A stretch of DNA of 64,000 nucleotides from Paenibacillus sp. E222. GTDB taxonomy: Bacteria > Bacillota > Bacilli > Paenibacillales > Paenibacillaceae. Location of the stretch: the NCBI RefSeq assembly GCF_013401555.1, contig NZ_CP058552.1:3658001-3722000 (forward strand), read 5' to 3'. Shown one piece after another: positions 8,231-15,876 of this stretch (its first letter is position 1; each line of letters starts with the position of its first letter). A model generated the notes under the pieces. That model had not been told where the DNA came from, searched no databases, and saw only the letters and a program-made list of their open reading frames with translations. Both the position numbers and the translations under genes were made by a program.

Positions 8231-8477
8231 ACGCCGCCCTGCGAGCTAACCGCCTGATATTGATCGGCCGTTGTTTAAAAAACTTTACCCATTGCCGAAC
8301 GAACCCACCAAGCAACTAATAATCACTTAACCCGTGACATATCCGTAGATAGATTTCTTCATTTTGTTTTTGTTTGTACGCTCATTAACACTTTGAATTT
8401 TTACCCTAAATAACGTTACAGCGTTGTATTAAACATGTTGATTATGGTCAGATACCACCATGATCGATGTGTTTTTT
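8231..8477 (+). repeat. Degenerate 3'-flank repeat, copy 2
   Basis: It follows the immunity gene at 7698-8189 and repeats the motif order of 5646-5943, including the shared TTATGGTCAGATACCACCAT core. Confidence 0.75.
8432..8477 (+). terminator. Intrinsic terminator, copy 2
   Basis: A stem of AACATGTTGATTATGGT with ACCATGATCGATGTGTT is followed by six T. It is the diverged sister of the terminator at 5898-5943. Confidence 0.75.
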
Positions 8478-8907
8478 ACGTCTAACGCCACCATCCATGC
8501 ACACCATCCATCATCCACTAAGTTGGACGGAGATAACAGAGCCAAGCAAATTCAAAAATCTTGTGATACTAATTAAATTGAACTTGGTCGAACAGTAGCG
8601 TACTGTAAATTCAGTGGGGTTTATCGTTACTGGTAAACATGTTACTTAATTAGGATGTGACAAATTCAAGATTCAAAATACGTCCTATGCTTCTGTATGT
8701 CTGGTGTGATTCCTGCCTATAGAATGTCTAAACCTATGAAGGGAGAAATCAGCCATGAACCATCCAGGTAAGGAGTGCGTTCAGAAGCTAGGGATAACAC
8801 ATCGAGCGTTTGTTGTTCTGTATGACATCTCAATGGGAATTGCTTGTATGGCTACACCGATTCCATCCCCCGCGCCATCCTGAACGTCATGACGTAACAT
8901 GGCTGCG
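8478..8907 (+). other. Decayed spacer with one small open frame
   Basis: No intact gene is visible. A 42-codon frame at 8755-8883 (MNHPGKECVQKLGITHRAFV and onward, stop TGA 8881) has GAAGGGAG about ten bases upstream but resembles nothing I know. It is either a small gene or the remnant of an N-terminal fragment of another module. Confidence 0.4.
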
Positions 8908-9021
8908 ATGAATAGACGTTTTGGTTCAGATCCTCCTGGTGCACATGATGTAGCTTCTGATCAACCTTCATTTGAACTCCCAGGAGCATATGACTATTAT
9001 TCGAAAAAAATTCTTGGGTAA
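8908..9021 (+). pseudogene. Remnant tail of another toxin
   Basis: A 37-codon frame encodes SDPPGAHDVASDQPSFELPG then AYDYYSKKILG, ending at TAA 9019-9021. The AHD, D-x-PSF and PG-x-YD steps echo the tail of the orphan toxin at 7580-7682 (AHDRANITDPNPPSFPGYDQ). It sits just before an immunity paralogue, matching the toxin-then-immunity order, so it is most likely what remains of a deleted second toxin. Confidence 0.55.
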
Positions 9022-9045
9022 TAAAAATAGAGAAGGTGGAGCGCT

Positions 9046-9498
9046 AATTTTAATCAGGCAATTAAGCGTATTTCTGCAATAGATTGGAGTTGTATTGGAA
9101 ACAAGCAAGCAAGATCGTATGTTCATATGAGTAAAGAATACTTAAGAAGAGCATCAATATTTTTCCAATATTATCCTGGGCCTTGTAGGTATCCCTTTAT
9201 TATCATTTCAATTTCGATAACTAAGTCACAAGTGAGTGTTGATGAATTACAAATACTAAAAGAGATTGACAATAGTTATGTTAGAGAAATTGCTACCAGT
9301 TATTTAGAGTTAGACGTACTCATTGATGAAGGAAATCAAATTGCTATTGAAAATAAAGATTTGTTTGTGCCAGCAATAAAGCTATATGAAAGAGGTGGCC
9401 ATTTCTTTATAAGGGCAGGTCTGATATGCGTGATCCAAAATGAAAACAGATTTCAAACAGACCTTAAAGAAAGAAGTGAGAACTTTGGAAAGGTTTGA
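9046..9498 (+). pseudogene. Immunity paralogue 2, start codon lost
   Basis: The frame is open from 9031 and its translation (FNQAIKRISAIDW, then SKEYLRRASIFF, ending VPAIKLYERGGHFFIRAGLI) matches the pattern of the immunity proteins at 7698 and 9485. The first ATG (9127) is 27 codons inside the conserved N-terminal block. A good ribosome site (AGAAGGTGGA, 9031-9040) is followed by AAT TTT AAT where an ATG would be expected at 9046. The sequence is also shorter than its paralogues in the middle. It may be translated poorly from 9127 or be dead; I favour a decaying gene. Confidence 0.6.
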
Positions 9499-9994
9499 AA
9501 AAGCAGTACAAAGAATTATAAATATTGATTGGAACGTCAGGAGGAAAGACCTTCCTTTACATGCATTACTTGTAACTGAATTTATTAATAGGGGTAACAT
9601 CTTTAGGGATGTTTATTGCCCTGATAATAAAATACGTAAACCCATATACAGTGCAGCTCAGATTATTGGTGTTAAAGAAGAAATACTGCTTCATATTCAA
9701 GAAAAAGTTGAGGAATTGGAATTATTGAAACAAGGTTGGACAGTAGAGTTCTTGTGCAAATATTTTTTAGAGTGGGAGTGGATAATTAGCGTTGGAGAAA
9801 AAATTGATGCACGTTTCGAGGCTCTATATGAACCTATAATATTGTTGTTGGAGAGGGGGGTGAGAGTTAGTTACCACCATAATGAGCTTGTTTGTGGAAA
9901 ATATGGATGGCCTCAAAATGTTTATTCTTTTCCAAGAACAGAATTTAGTGAATTTAACATGGAGAGACTAGATGAAATAGATAGAGTAGTATGA
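9485..9994 (+). CDS. Immunity paralogue 3
   Basis: The product of about 169 aa shares the ERFEKAVQRIINIDWNVRRK block and the C-terminal YEPIILLLERGVRVSYHHNE with the immunity protein at 7698. The frame is open from ATG 9440, but that codon lacks a ribosome site and would add a segment absent from the paralogue. TTG 9485 (or GTG 9476) gives an N-terminus that lines up, and it overlaps the end of the preceding gene. It is cytoplasmic by appearance and has no toxin gene directly before it, so it is an orphan or amplified immunity gene. The start is uncertain; the frame and kinship are well supported. Confidence 0.7.
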   Translation: MERFEKAVQRIINIDWNVRRKDLPLHALLVTEFINRGNIFRDVYCPDNKIRKPIYSAAQIIGVKEEILLHIQEKVEELELLKQGWTVEFLCKYFLEWEWIISVGEKIDARFEALYEPIILLLERGVRVSYHHNELVCGKYGWPQNVYSFPRTEFSEFNMERLDEIDRVV

Positions 9995-10091
9995 TTTATA
10001 TATTTTTGTTTCTATACTGAATTATATTTTTATTGTTTGTCTATTTCAGAAAAACTATAAACCATTTTGTGTTAGCAGTATACATGTTAAA

Positions 10092-10260
10092 TAAAGTATT
10101 AACGCCACGATGCGAGCTTTCCGCTCGTATTGTGGTTTTCTTTTGCCCTTGTCTCAACTCCCACCCAGTGCCGAATGAGTCGGCGGCTAATTTCAAGTAG
10201 ACTTAACCCTGTAATACCCATATCCGTTATTTCGTTTGTACGCAAATCAAATGCTTCAAT
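10092..10260 (+). repeat. Degenerate 3'-flank repeat, copy 3
   Basis: It repeats the GCGAGCTTTCCGC, CAGTGCCGAATGA and TGTACGCAAATCAAATGCTT steps of copies 1 and 2 and again follows an immunity gene. It is truncated before the second hairpin. Confidence 0.7.
10105..10144 (+). terminator. Intrinsic terminator after immunity paralogue 3
   Basis: A 13-bp stem, CCACGATGCGAGC with GCTCGTATTGTGG, contains two G-U pairs, has a five-base loop and is followed by TTTTCTTTT. Confidence 0.85.
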
Positions 10261-10268
10261 GAATGGTA

Positions 10269-10495
10269 TGCTCAGTTTTAATGATATTGAAACTGCCGTA
10301 GCATATAATGCAGCTGAAATTCGTGCAACACTTCCTAATGGCATTACATTCAGTATGAAAAGGGGAGTAACCGGCGTGGAAAGGAACAGCTTCTAAAGAT
10401 TCCTCTATGTCTTCAAATGTTAAACCGACTAAGGCGAAGAATGCACCTAGACCTAAAGATAAAGATGGAATTAAGGCCAGGGATGAAAAAACTTA
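10269..10495 (+). pseudogene. Fragments of a toxin pre-domain, frameshifted
   Basis: Two frames join here. One reads IETAVAYNAAEIRATLPNG then ITFSMKRGVTG and stops at 10394-10396. The other, shifted, reads AWKGTASKDSSMSSNVKPTK and continues with a Lys/Pro-rich linker to TAG. Such basic Ser/Pro-rich linkers precede toxin tips in polymorphic toxins, as in the spike protein here. It looks like the pre-toxin part of a lost effector; the YwqK-like gene that follows would be its leftover immunity gene. Confidence 0.45.
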
Positions 10496-10663
10496 GTGGA
10501 CGGGTAATATTATAATTAAACTTGAGTAAAGAGGTAACCCGATCGATCATCCAATAGAAGTACGACAATACGAAAAAATGTCTTCAATGTAATTATATTC
10601 TTTCTGGCTTTAATGTTCTTTCTGACATATAGTATTTTATTCAGTAGAGGGGAGTGCACAACA

Positions 10664-11002
10664 ATGGAGGAAATAAATATACTATCGAAAGAAGAAGTTC
10701 TTTTAAAAGGTTTAGAATTTACAGGAGATGTTTGTTTTGATGGAGAGTACGGGGACCAAGTTTTTGATAGGTCTATTGAAGATGGAGGAAATCCAGTAAC
10801 AGGATTAGTTTACGAAAAATATAGCAATGGGAATTTGGCTCACTATTGTTACTATGTGGATGGAGTTCCTGATGGTGATTATGTCACGTATTACTCAGAT
10901 GGTAAAATAGAAGGATTTAAACGTATGCGTAATGGAGCAATTGCTGGAAAGTCTATTTCTTGGTTCAAGAATGGTGAAATTAGAGCAACATCAGTTTCTT
11001 GA
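10664..11002 (+). CDS. YwqK-like MORN-repeat immunity protein
   Basis: The 112-aa protein starts at ATG 10664 with AGAGGGGAG upstream. It contains MORN-variant repeats (YEKYSNGNLAHYCYYVDGVP, then DGDYVTYYSDGKIEGFKR, then SWFKNGEIRA), the pattern of the YwqK antitoxin family. YwqK relatives neutralise deaminase toxins of the YwqJ type. No matching toxin remains beside it, only the fragments at 10269-10495, so it is an orphan immunity gene. It is short for the family, with about three repeats. Confidence 0.75.
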   Translation: MEEINILSKEEVLLKGLEFTGDVCFDGEYGDQVFDRSIEDGGNPVTGLVYEKYSNGNLAHYCYYVDGVPDGDYVTYYSDGKIEGFKRMRNGAIAGKSISWFKNGEIRATSVS

Positions 11003-11158
11003 TGTTTTAAAGTTACTTTCAAAAATGGAAAATAGGAACTGTGAGTAAATGCATTCTGGCCAAGTTCACTACATACTTGTGGTTACTCGTCTAAGGAAAT
11101 CAATGATTACTTGAACAAATAAATCAATAACAGGATAACAAATTGAAAGGTGATTATA

Positions 11159-11827
11159 ATGGAGCAAATATTAAATCATCCATGGGAAATAAGCGAGAAA
11201 GAGGCCATTGTCCTTCAATATAGATTAGCTGAAAAAGTCATTAAACAAGATGAATTTACAGAGGTGAATTATGTTGCTGGAGTTGATGTAGCATATAGTA
11301 AACGAAGTGATAGTTTAATTGCTGCAGTAGTTATTTTGGATGTTAATTCGCTAAAACCAGTAGAATCAGTAGTAATTGAAGATAAAGTTAGATTTCCATA
11401 TGTCCCTGGATTATTCTCATTCAGAGAGTTACCTCCAATTGTTAAGGCGTTTAAGCGAATAAAAATTAAGCCAGATCTAATTGTTTGTGATGGGCAGGGC
11501 ATTGCTCATCCAAGAAGGTTTGGCTTGGCTTGCCACTTAGGAGTACTTTTAGATACACCAACGATCGGATGTGGGAAAACAAGATTAATAGGAACATTTG
11601 TGGAACCCGAATCCCAACGCGGTAGTTATTCACCTTTAATCGATAACAGTGAAGTAATTGGCAAGGTACTGAGAAGTCAAAACAATGTTAAGCCTATTTT
11701 CGTGTCAATTGGTCACCGTATCTCTTTAGAAACTTCATGTAATTGGATACTGGAACTTTCACCTAAGTATCGGTTGCCTGAAACCACTAGACAAGCTGAC
11801 CATCTTGTTAAAACTACTCTAACTTAA
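11159..11827 (+). CDS. nfi: Endonuclease V
   Basis: The 222-aa enzyme starts at ATG 11159 behind GAAAGGTG (the GTG at 11150 is part of that site). All family landmarks are present: D43 in AGVDVAYSK, E90 in FSFRELPP and D111 in CDGQGIAHPRRFG, which match the metal-binding acids of E. coli Nfi. Endonuclease V cuts the second phosphodiester 3' of deoxyinosine in DNA, and inosine in RNA, starting repair of deaminated adenine. Length is normal. It stands alone on its own transcript within the toxin island, about 6 kb from a gene for a predicted deaminase toxin, which may or may not be meaningful. Confidence 0.95.
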   Translation: MEQILNHPWEISEKEAIVLQYRLAEKVIKQDEFTEVNYVAGVDVAYSKRSDSLIAAVVILDVNSLKPVESVVIEDKVRFPYVPGLFSFRELPPIVKAFKRIKIKPDLIVCDGQGIAHPRRFGLACHLGVLLDTPTIGCGKTRLIGTFVEPESQRGSYSPLIDNSEVIGKVLRSQNNVKPIFVSIGHRISLETSCNWILELSPKYRLPETTRQADHLVKTTLT

Positions 11828-11992
11828 GATTATTACTGTACACAGAATGCTAACTGGGTGAATATTCAAAACGGAAAGGTCATCACCAAGTCAGAAGGGG
11901 TCAAGAGGCAATTTTAGTCCGCTGGATGTCACAAGGGGTATACTTCCAGTGGTTTCTGATAAATCAATATGAACAAGCTAGGAGGATCGTAT

Positions 11993-12394
11993 ATGGAGAA
12001 AACGAATATGATGGCTGAATTTATCATTACCGGAGATCATTTCGAACCGAAGTTAATCACAGAACAGATTGGAATCGAACCATCAGGAACCTATATAAAA
12101 TGAGAACAGATAGATGATAGAGATTTGTATCGAAAAGAAACCTGCTGGTTCTTGGATACGGACTATCAGGAATCTTTTGATGTCAATCAGCAATTGAACT
12201 ACTTACTCAATCTTTTGGAGCCACATATTGAAATGTTGAAAACCTTGAGAATGAAGCATAATTTGAATTATCTGTTTAGCTTCTCAATCAGAGTCATGAA
12301 TAATGAAAGCCCTGCGATTTCTATCGCGCAAAAGGCAATCAGTATAGCCTATGACTTGAGTGCAGAGTTTGATTTTGATTTGTATATTCTATAG
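11993..12394 (+). pseudogene. DUF4279-like gene with an in-frame TGA
   Basis: From ATG 11993 (behind AGGAGG) the frame encodes a DUF4279-style protein: MAEFIITGDHFEPKLITEQI at the start, then CWFLDTDYQESFDVNQQLNY, ending with AEFDFDLYIL. A single TGA at 12101-12103 (codon 37, after SGTYIK) interrupts it, and the same frame resumes to TAG 12392. DUF4279 proteins occur widely in polymorphic-toxin loci as presumed immunity proteins. A Trp codon (TGG) there would restore the protein, so one point mutation explains the break. Confidence 0.7.
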
Positions 12395-12703
12395 CAATAG
12401 GAATAAGCTTTTTTTTAAAATACATACGTATAAAGAGTGTCATATTATATCATTAGCATACACCTACAGAGAAGAGCAATGGGTACAACTTACTTCTGAT
12501 CCATAATACCCAGATGAATTGTTGATCACTTTCTTGATAGGGATAACCGGGTACTGGACGTCTCTCACTCACCCTAATGGTAGTTCAAGCACTGGATATC
12601 ATTGAAACCGAATACGATTTTACAAAGTATATATAAAGAAGGATATAATTAGTTGCTATTTATAAATTTGTACTCGGTTACATCCAAAGAGGGGAGGACG
12701 AAT
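12395..12703. other. Noncoding spacer
   Basis: I see no gene, clear hairpin terminator or repeat here. A T-rich run near 12408 could end upstream transcription, and a GGGGAGG ribosome site closes the stretch (12691-12697). Confidence 0.5.
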
Positions 12704-12862
12704 ATGCCATTTATTGGGGGAATCATTTTAATCTTGATCCTTGCATTTATTCTATGGGCATTAATGATCCCGCTATTCAATAAAATAGGTAGTAGAATTC
12801 TGAAAAAGTACGATAAATTCAAACAAGAGGAGAATGGTGATGAAAAATTCAAAGACGTTTAG
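12704..12862 (+). CDS. Small single-span membrane protein upstream of the SPFH protein
   Basis: The 52-aa protein starts at ATG 12704, six bases after GGGGAGG. Residues 4-26 (FIGGIILILILAFILWALMI and onward) form one membrane helix, followed by a charged cytoplasmic tail rich in Lys, Asp and Glu. Its 3' end overlaps the SPFH gene by 23 bp, which argues for translational coupling and a joint function, perhaps as a membrane partner of the SPFH oligomer. No family recognised. Confidence 0.7.
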   Translation: MPFIGGIILILILAFILWALMIPLFNKIGSRILKKYDKFKQEENGDEKFKDV

Positions 12863-13718
12863 GGTAGGGGCGATAACGGTTGCATTGGTTATTATCGTGG
12901 GAGTATTACTGGTGACTTTCTTTGTAACACGAATTCCTAATGGATATGTCGGGGTTGTATATTCACCCAATGGAGGTGTAAAAGACAGTACACTGAGTCA
13001 AGGGTGGAAACTCGTTGGAGCGTTTGATAAAGTGACGAAATATCCGATCCGAATTCAAACGGTTGAGTACAAAGATATTCAAATTGCGACTTCTGATGGA
13101 AAAAACATCACAATTGATTTTGCTTATAACTACCAAGTAGAACCAAGTAAAGTATCTTCTATCTTTAATACATTTGGGCCAATTAGCATTCAAGAAATTG
13201 AGGATACATATCTCAAAACACGTTTCCGTGACGCAGCTCGTAAAGGTATCTCCAAGTTTACAGTCATTGATGTGTATGGTGAAAAGTCATCCGACGCAGG
13301 AGTGGACGTCCAGCAACGTTTTTCTGATGACGTTAAAGAGTTAGGCTTTATTGTATCCAACGTTACTGTAGGTGTTCCTCAACCTGATGCTAAGACTCAG
13401 GAAGCCATCGATAAGCGTGTCGAAGCTTCTCAAGAACTGGAACGTAAAACGACTGAACTGGAGATCGCCAAGAAAGAAGCAGAACGTAAGCGCGTGGAAG
13501 CGCAAGGTAACGCAGATAAACTATTAATTGAAGCAGAAGGCCAGGCAAAAGCCAATAAAGAGCTTCAACAATCCTTATCGAGTCAACTCGTTGAATATGA
13601 AACCATCAAGAAATGGGACGGAGCCCTTCCATATGTAAGTGGGTCCAACACGCCAATGATTCAATTGCCGGGTACTAAAGTAGAGCAAAACAGCGGGGCG
13701 GGAAGCGTATCTCCCTAA
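12840..13718 (+). CDS. SPFH/Band 7 (prohibitin-like) membrane protein
   Basis: The 292-aa protein is best started at ATG 12840 (MKNSKTFRVGA), eight bases after AGAGGAG; the ATG at 12834 is too close to that site. One N-terminal membrane helix (about residues 11-32) anchors it. The Band 7 domain follows (RIPNGYVGVVYSPNGGVKD, then TSDGKNITIDFAYNYQVEPS). Next comes a long Glu/Lys/Ala coiled coil (about 185-245, ELERKTTELEIAKKEAERKR) and a short tail. Family members oligomerise at membranes and act in quality control or microdomain organisation. This resembles prohibitins more than flotillins (short tail). It overlaps the small membrane-protein gene upstream. Confidence 0.9.
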   Translation: MKNSKTFRVGAITVALVIIVGVLLVTFFVTRIPNGYVGVVYSPNGGVKDSTLSQGWKLVGAFDKVTKYPIRIQTVEYKDIQIATSDGKNITIDFAYNYQVEPSKVSSIFNTFGPISIQEIEDTYLKTRFRDAARKGISKFTVIDVYGEKSSDAGVDVQQRFSDDVKELGFIVSNVTVGVPQPDAKTQEAIDKRVEASQELERKTTELEIAKKEAERKRVEAQGNADKLLIEAEGQAKANKELQQSLSSQLVEYETIKKWDGALPYVSGSNTPMIQLPGTKVEQNSGAGSVSP

Positions 13719-13772
13719 TTAGAGGTTTGAAATGCATGCCTTGCTTTCACATTTAAAGTGTTGAATGCTAAT

Positions 13773-13812
13773 GAACAAGCCGGTCCAATCGTGGGCTGAC
13801 TTGTTCTTTTTT
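13773..13812 (+). terminator. Intrinsic terminator after the SPFH gene
   Basis: GAACAAGCCGGTCC pairs with GGGCTGACTTGTTC, followed by TTTTTT. A diverged copy of this hairpin lies at 16728-16763 before the second yaaA. Confidence 0.85.
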
Positions 13813-13857
13813 GAGTGTTTTCAAAGGTACTATGAGTGGAATCAGTTAGCCTTGACA

Positions 13858-13886
13858 TTGGATTCACTTAGCCAATCCTGTACAAT
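13858..13886 (+). promoter_or_regulatory. Sigma-A type promoter of yaaA copy 1
   Basis: TTGGAT (13858-13863) and TACAAT (13881-13886) are separated by 17 bp. The same pair with the same spacing stands before copy 2 (16809-16837), which supports function. Confidence 0.65.
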
Positions 13887-13930
13887 GGATAACGACAATA
13901 ACAACGGTAGATTAAGGATGGATCAGGACG

Positions 13931-14683
13931 ATGAGAATTATTATATCACCAGCTAAAAAGATGAAGATCGATACCGATCATATGGCTATCGCGCAGATGC
14001 CGCAATTTATAAACGAATCAGAACAGCTATTAAGTCTGCTTCAAAAGTTATCCTATGACGAGCTCAAAACAATGTGGAAGTGTAACGATGCAATCGCCGA
14101 ACAGAACGTGGAGCGGATTCGGAATATGAATATAAAAGTAAATCTTACGCCAGCCATCTATGCCTATGAGGGCATTCAGTATCAATATATGGCGCCAGGT
14201 GTTTTTCAACATGAGGAACTGGCGTATCTTCAGCAGCATTTACGTATCTTATCCGGTTTTTATGGCATGTTGCGGCCTTTGGATGGGGTTACCCCTTATC
14301 GCTTGGAGATGCAGGGCAAGCTGCAAGGTCCAGGTTTCAAATCGCTCTATCAATTTTGGGGAAGCAAACTCGCAGATCAGCTTCAAGCGGAAAGTAACTG
14401 CATTCTGAATCTGGCTTCCAAAGAGTATAGCAAAAATATTTTGCCGTTTCTTAATGAGGAAACCCGGTTCATTACATGTGTATTCGGACAAATGGTCGAT
14501 GGGAAGCTGGTTGAAAAGGCCACCTGGGCCAAGATGGCCAGAGGTGAGATGGTACGGTATATGGCGGAGCATAAGATTACAGATGTGGAAGACGTAAGAA
14601 ACTTTGATCGGTTAAATTTTGGCTTTTCGGAAGAACGATCTGACGAGAGCACGTATGTATTCATACAAGCAGAGGTAAAGTAG
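13931..14683 (+). CDS. yaaA: YaaA family peroxide-stress protein, copy 1
   Basis: The 250-aa protein begins MRIIISPAKKMKIDTD and contains FYGMLRPLDGVTPYRLEMQG, LNLASKEYSK and ITCVFGQMVDGKLVEKAT, all typical of YaaA (DUF328). In E. coli, YaaA lowers free iron and DNA damage during peroxide stress, and the fold binds DNA. The family length is about 250-260, so the copy is complete. A second copy at 16882-17634 is nearly identical except in the last 40 residues. The two copies bracket a damaged secreted toxin gene and its immunity gene. Confidence 0.95.
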   Translation: MRIIISPAKKMKIDTDHMAIAQMPQFINESEQLLSLLQKLSYDELKTMWKCNDAIAEQNVERIRNMNIKVNLTPAIYAYEGIQYQYMAPGVFQHEELAYLQQHLRILSGFYGMLRPLDGVTPYRLEMQGKLQGPGFKSLYQFWGSKLADQLQAESNCILNLASKEYSKNILPFLNEETRFITCVFGQMVDGKLVEKATWAKMARGEMVRYMAEHKITDVEDVRNFDRLNFGFSEERSDESTYVFIQAEVK

Positions 14684-14737
14684 CTAGATGTCCGCTGATC
14701 ATGTACCAGAATGATAACTATTTCATTTCACTTAAAA

Positions 14738-14761
14738 GTCGCCAACTGGCGGCTTTTTTAT
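14738..14761 (+). terminator. Terminator of yaaA copy 1
   Basis: GTCGCC pairs with GGCGGC around an AACT loop, followed by six T. The rest of the gap to 15042 is AT-rich and holds no gene; a ribosome site AAAGGAGG (15022-15029) precedes the next reading frame. Confidence 0.8.
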
Positions 14762-15041
14762 TATTCAGATAATAACTCTAAGTCCTAATCAAAATAGGAA
14801 AGGTTAACTCAATTGAAAAAGCATTTGAACTGCATCTATCTTTATTCTGTTTCGAATCAAGATAATTACAGGTTATATTAACTGTTATCTGAAAGGGAAA
14901 AGGAAAAAAGTCCCTTAAAGTAGGTGCTAATTAACTATGTCCTAAAATAAGGAAAATGACGATAATGATTTATTAGACTCCATTTACACATCTGTTTAGG
15001 AAGGGAATGGAGAAAAAACATAAAGGAGGAATATAAATTCC

Positions 15042-15862
15042 ATGATTTTAAGAAAAGGTTTTATTGTTTTTCTGATGGCTTTGTTGTTGATTGGAACCAT
15101 GTATCCGACCAGCGGTTATGCGCTTTCGGATCAATCGGATACCATAATAACAACTGAAAGTAGCGCGGGGAATGAAGATGTTACTATGGAGGAATCAGTT
15201 TTAACAGACGACGAATATCTGGATGGTATTGATCCAGACGTCCATGAAGAACCGGAAGGTGTAGACGAGGACGTTGAAGATGTAGAAGATGCGCCGACAG
15301 TAACTGATGATACATACGGGGAAAACTCTTTCTCTCCTCAAGCTATGGCCATGGCAGACGAAACTTTGACCATGAGCCCTGGAGATTCCTATACGTTCAC
15401 GAATAACGGAAGTGCGACAAGATCGTTAAGTACGAATGCGGCGACCTCAAGAAGTAGTGCATACGATTACGTTATTTATAGACCAGATGGCAGCATCATG
15501 GGCGAAAATATGGACTCTACTAGTGGTTTATCAGTAGGTTCAGGTTATACAGCTGTGATCACCTCGACGGGTCAGAATCCGTTTACTTTAAACGGTATGA
15601 ATCCCATGTGTTTTCTCAGGATCACATTAAAAAAGGGATCATGAAACTCGGGAAAGATAGATTGTCTATTTTTAACAGTGTAACTAGTAAGATAGGGCAA
15701 GTTAATCCTAGTAAAATTAAAATAGGTTCGAACCAGATGTTTACAAAAATCAACGGTCACGATGTAACAATTAGGTTTTTTGCTGACAAGAACGGCACCA
15801 TAATTAATGTAGATGCCTTTATGGGCAAGTCTACTCGTATTCTTGGTAACCAAATTAATTAG
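15042..15862 (+). pseudogene. Secreted polymorphic toxin, truncated and frameshifted
   Basis: The N-terminal part (15042-15600) has a signal peptide (KGFIVFLMALLLIGTMYPTS, cleavage after GYA), an acidic stretch (DVHEEPEGVDEDVEDVEDAP) and a beta-rich segment. That frame stops at 15642. A second frame continues from about 15599 with SHVFSQDHIKKGIMKLGKDR and ends ...KSTRILGNQIN at TAA 15860. This C-terminal stretch (HVFSQDHI, GIM-x-LGK, ING-x-VTIRFF, INVDAF-x-G) resembles a toxin tip seen in Gram-positive polymorphic toxins; I suspect a ribonuclease fold but cannot name it. A deletion probably fused the secretion head to the toxin tip out of frame. The TPR-like immunity gene follows at once. Confidence 0.7.
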
Positions 15863-15876
15863 AAATGAGGATTTTG

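Larger units (their letters stand above)
13769..14683 (+). repeat. yaaA duplication, left copy
   Basis: The terminator hairpin, promoter and coding sequence match 16724-17634 at an offset of about 2951. Similarity is highest in the first 570 bp of the gene and weakest at the 3' end and the upstream hairpin. Confidence 0.9.

Noticed and set aside
13765..13956. 63-codon open frame between the SPFH gene and yaaA
   Set aside because: It covers a terminator and the yaaA promoter, and has no ribosome site.
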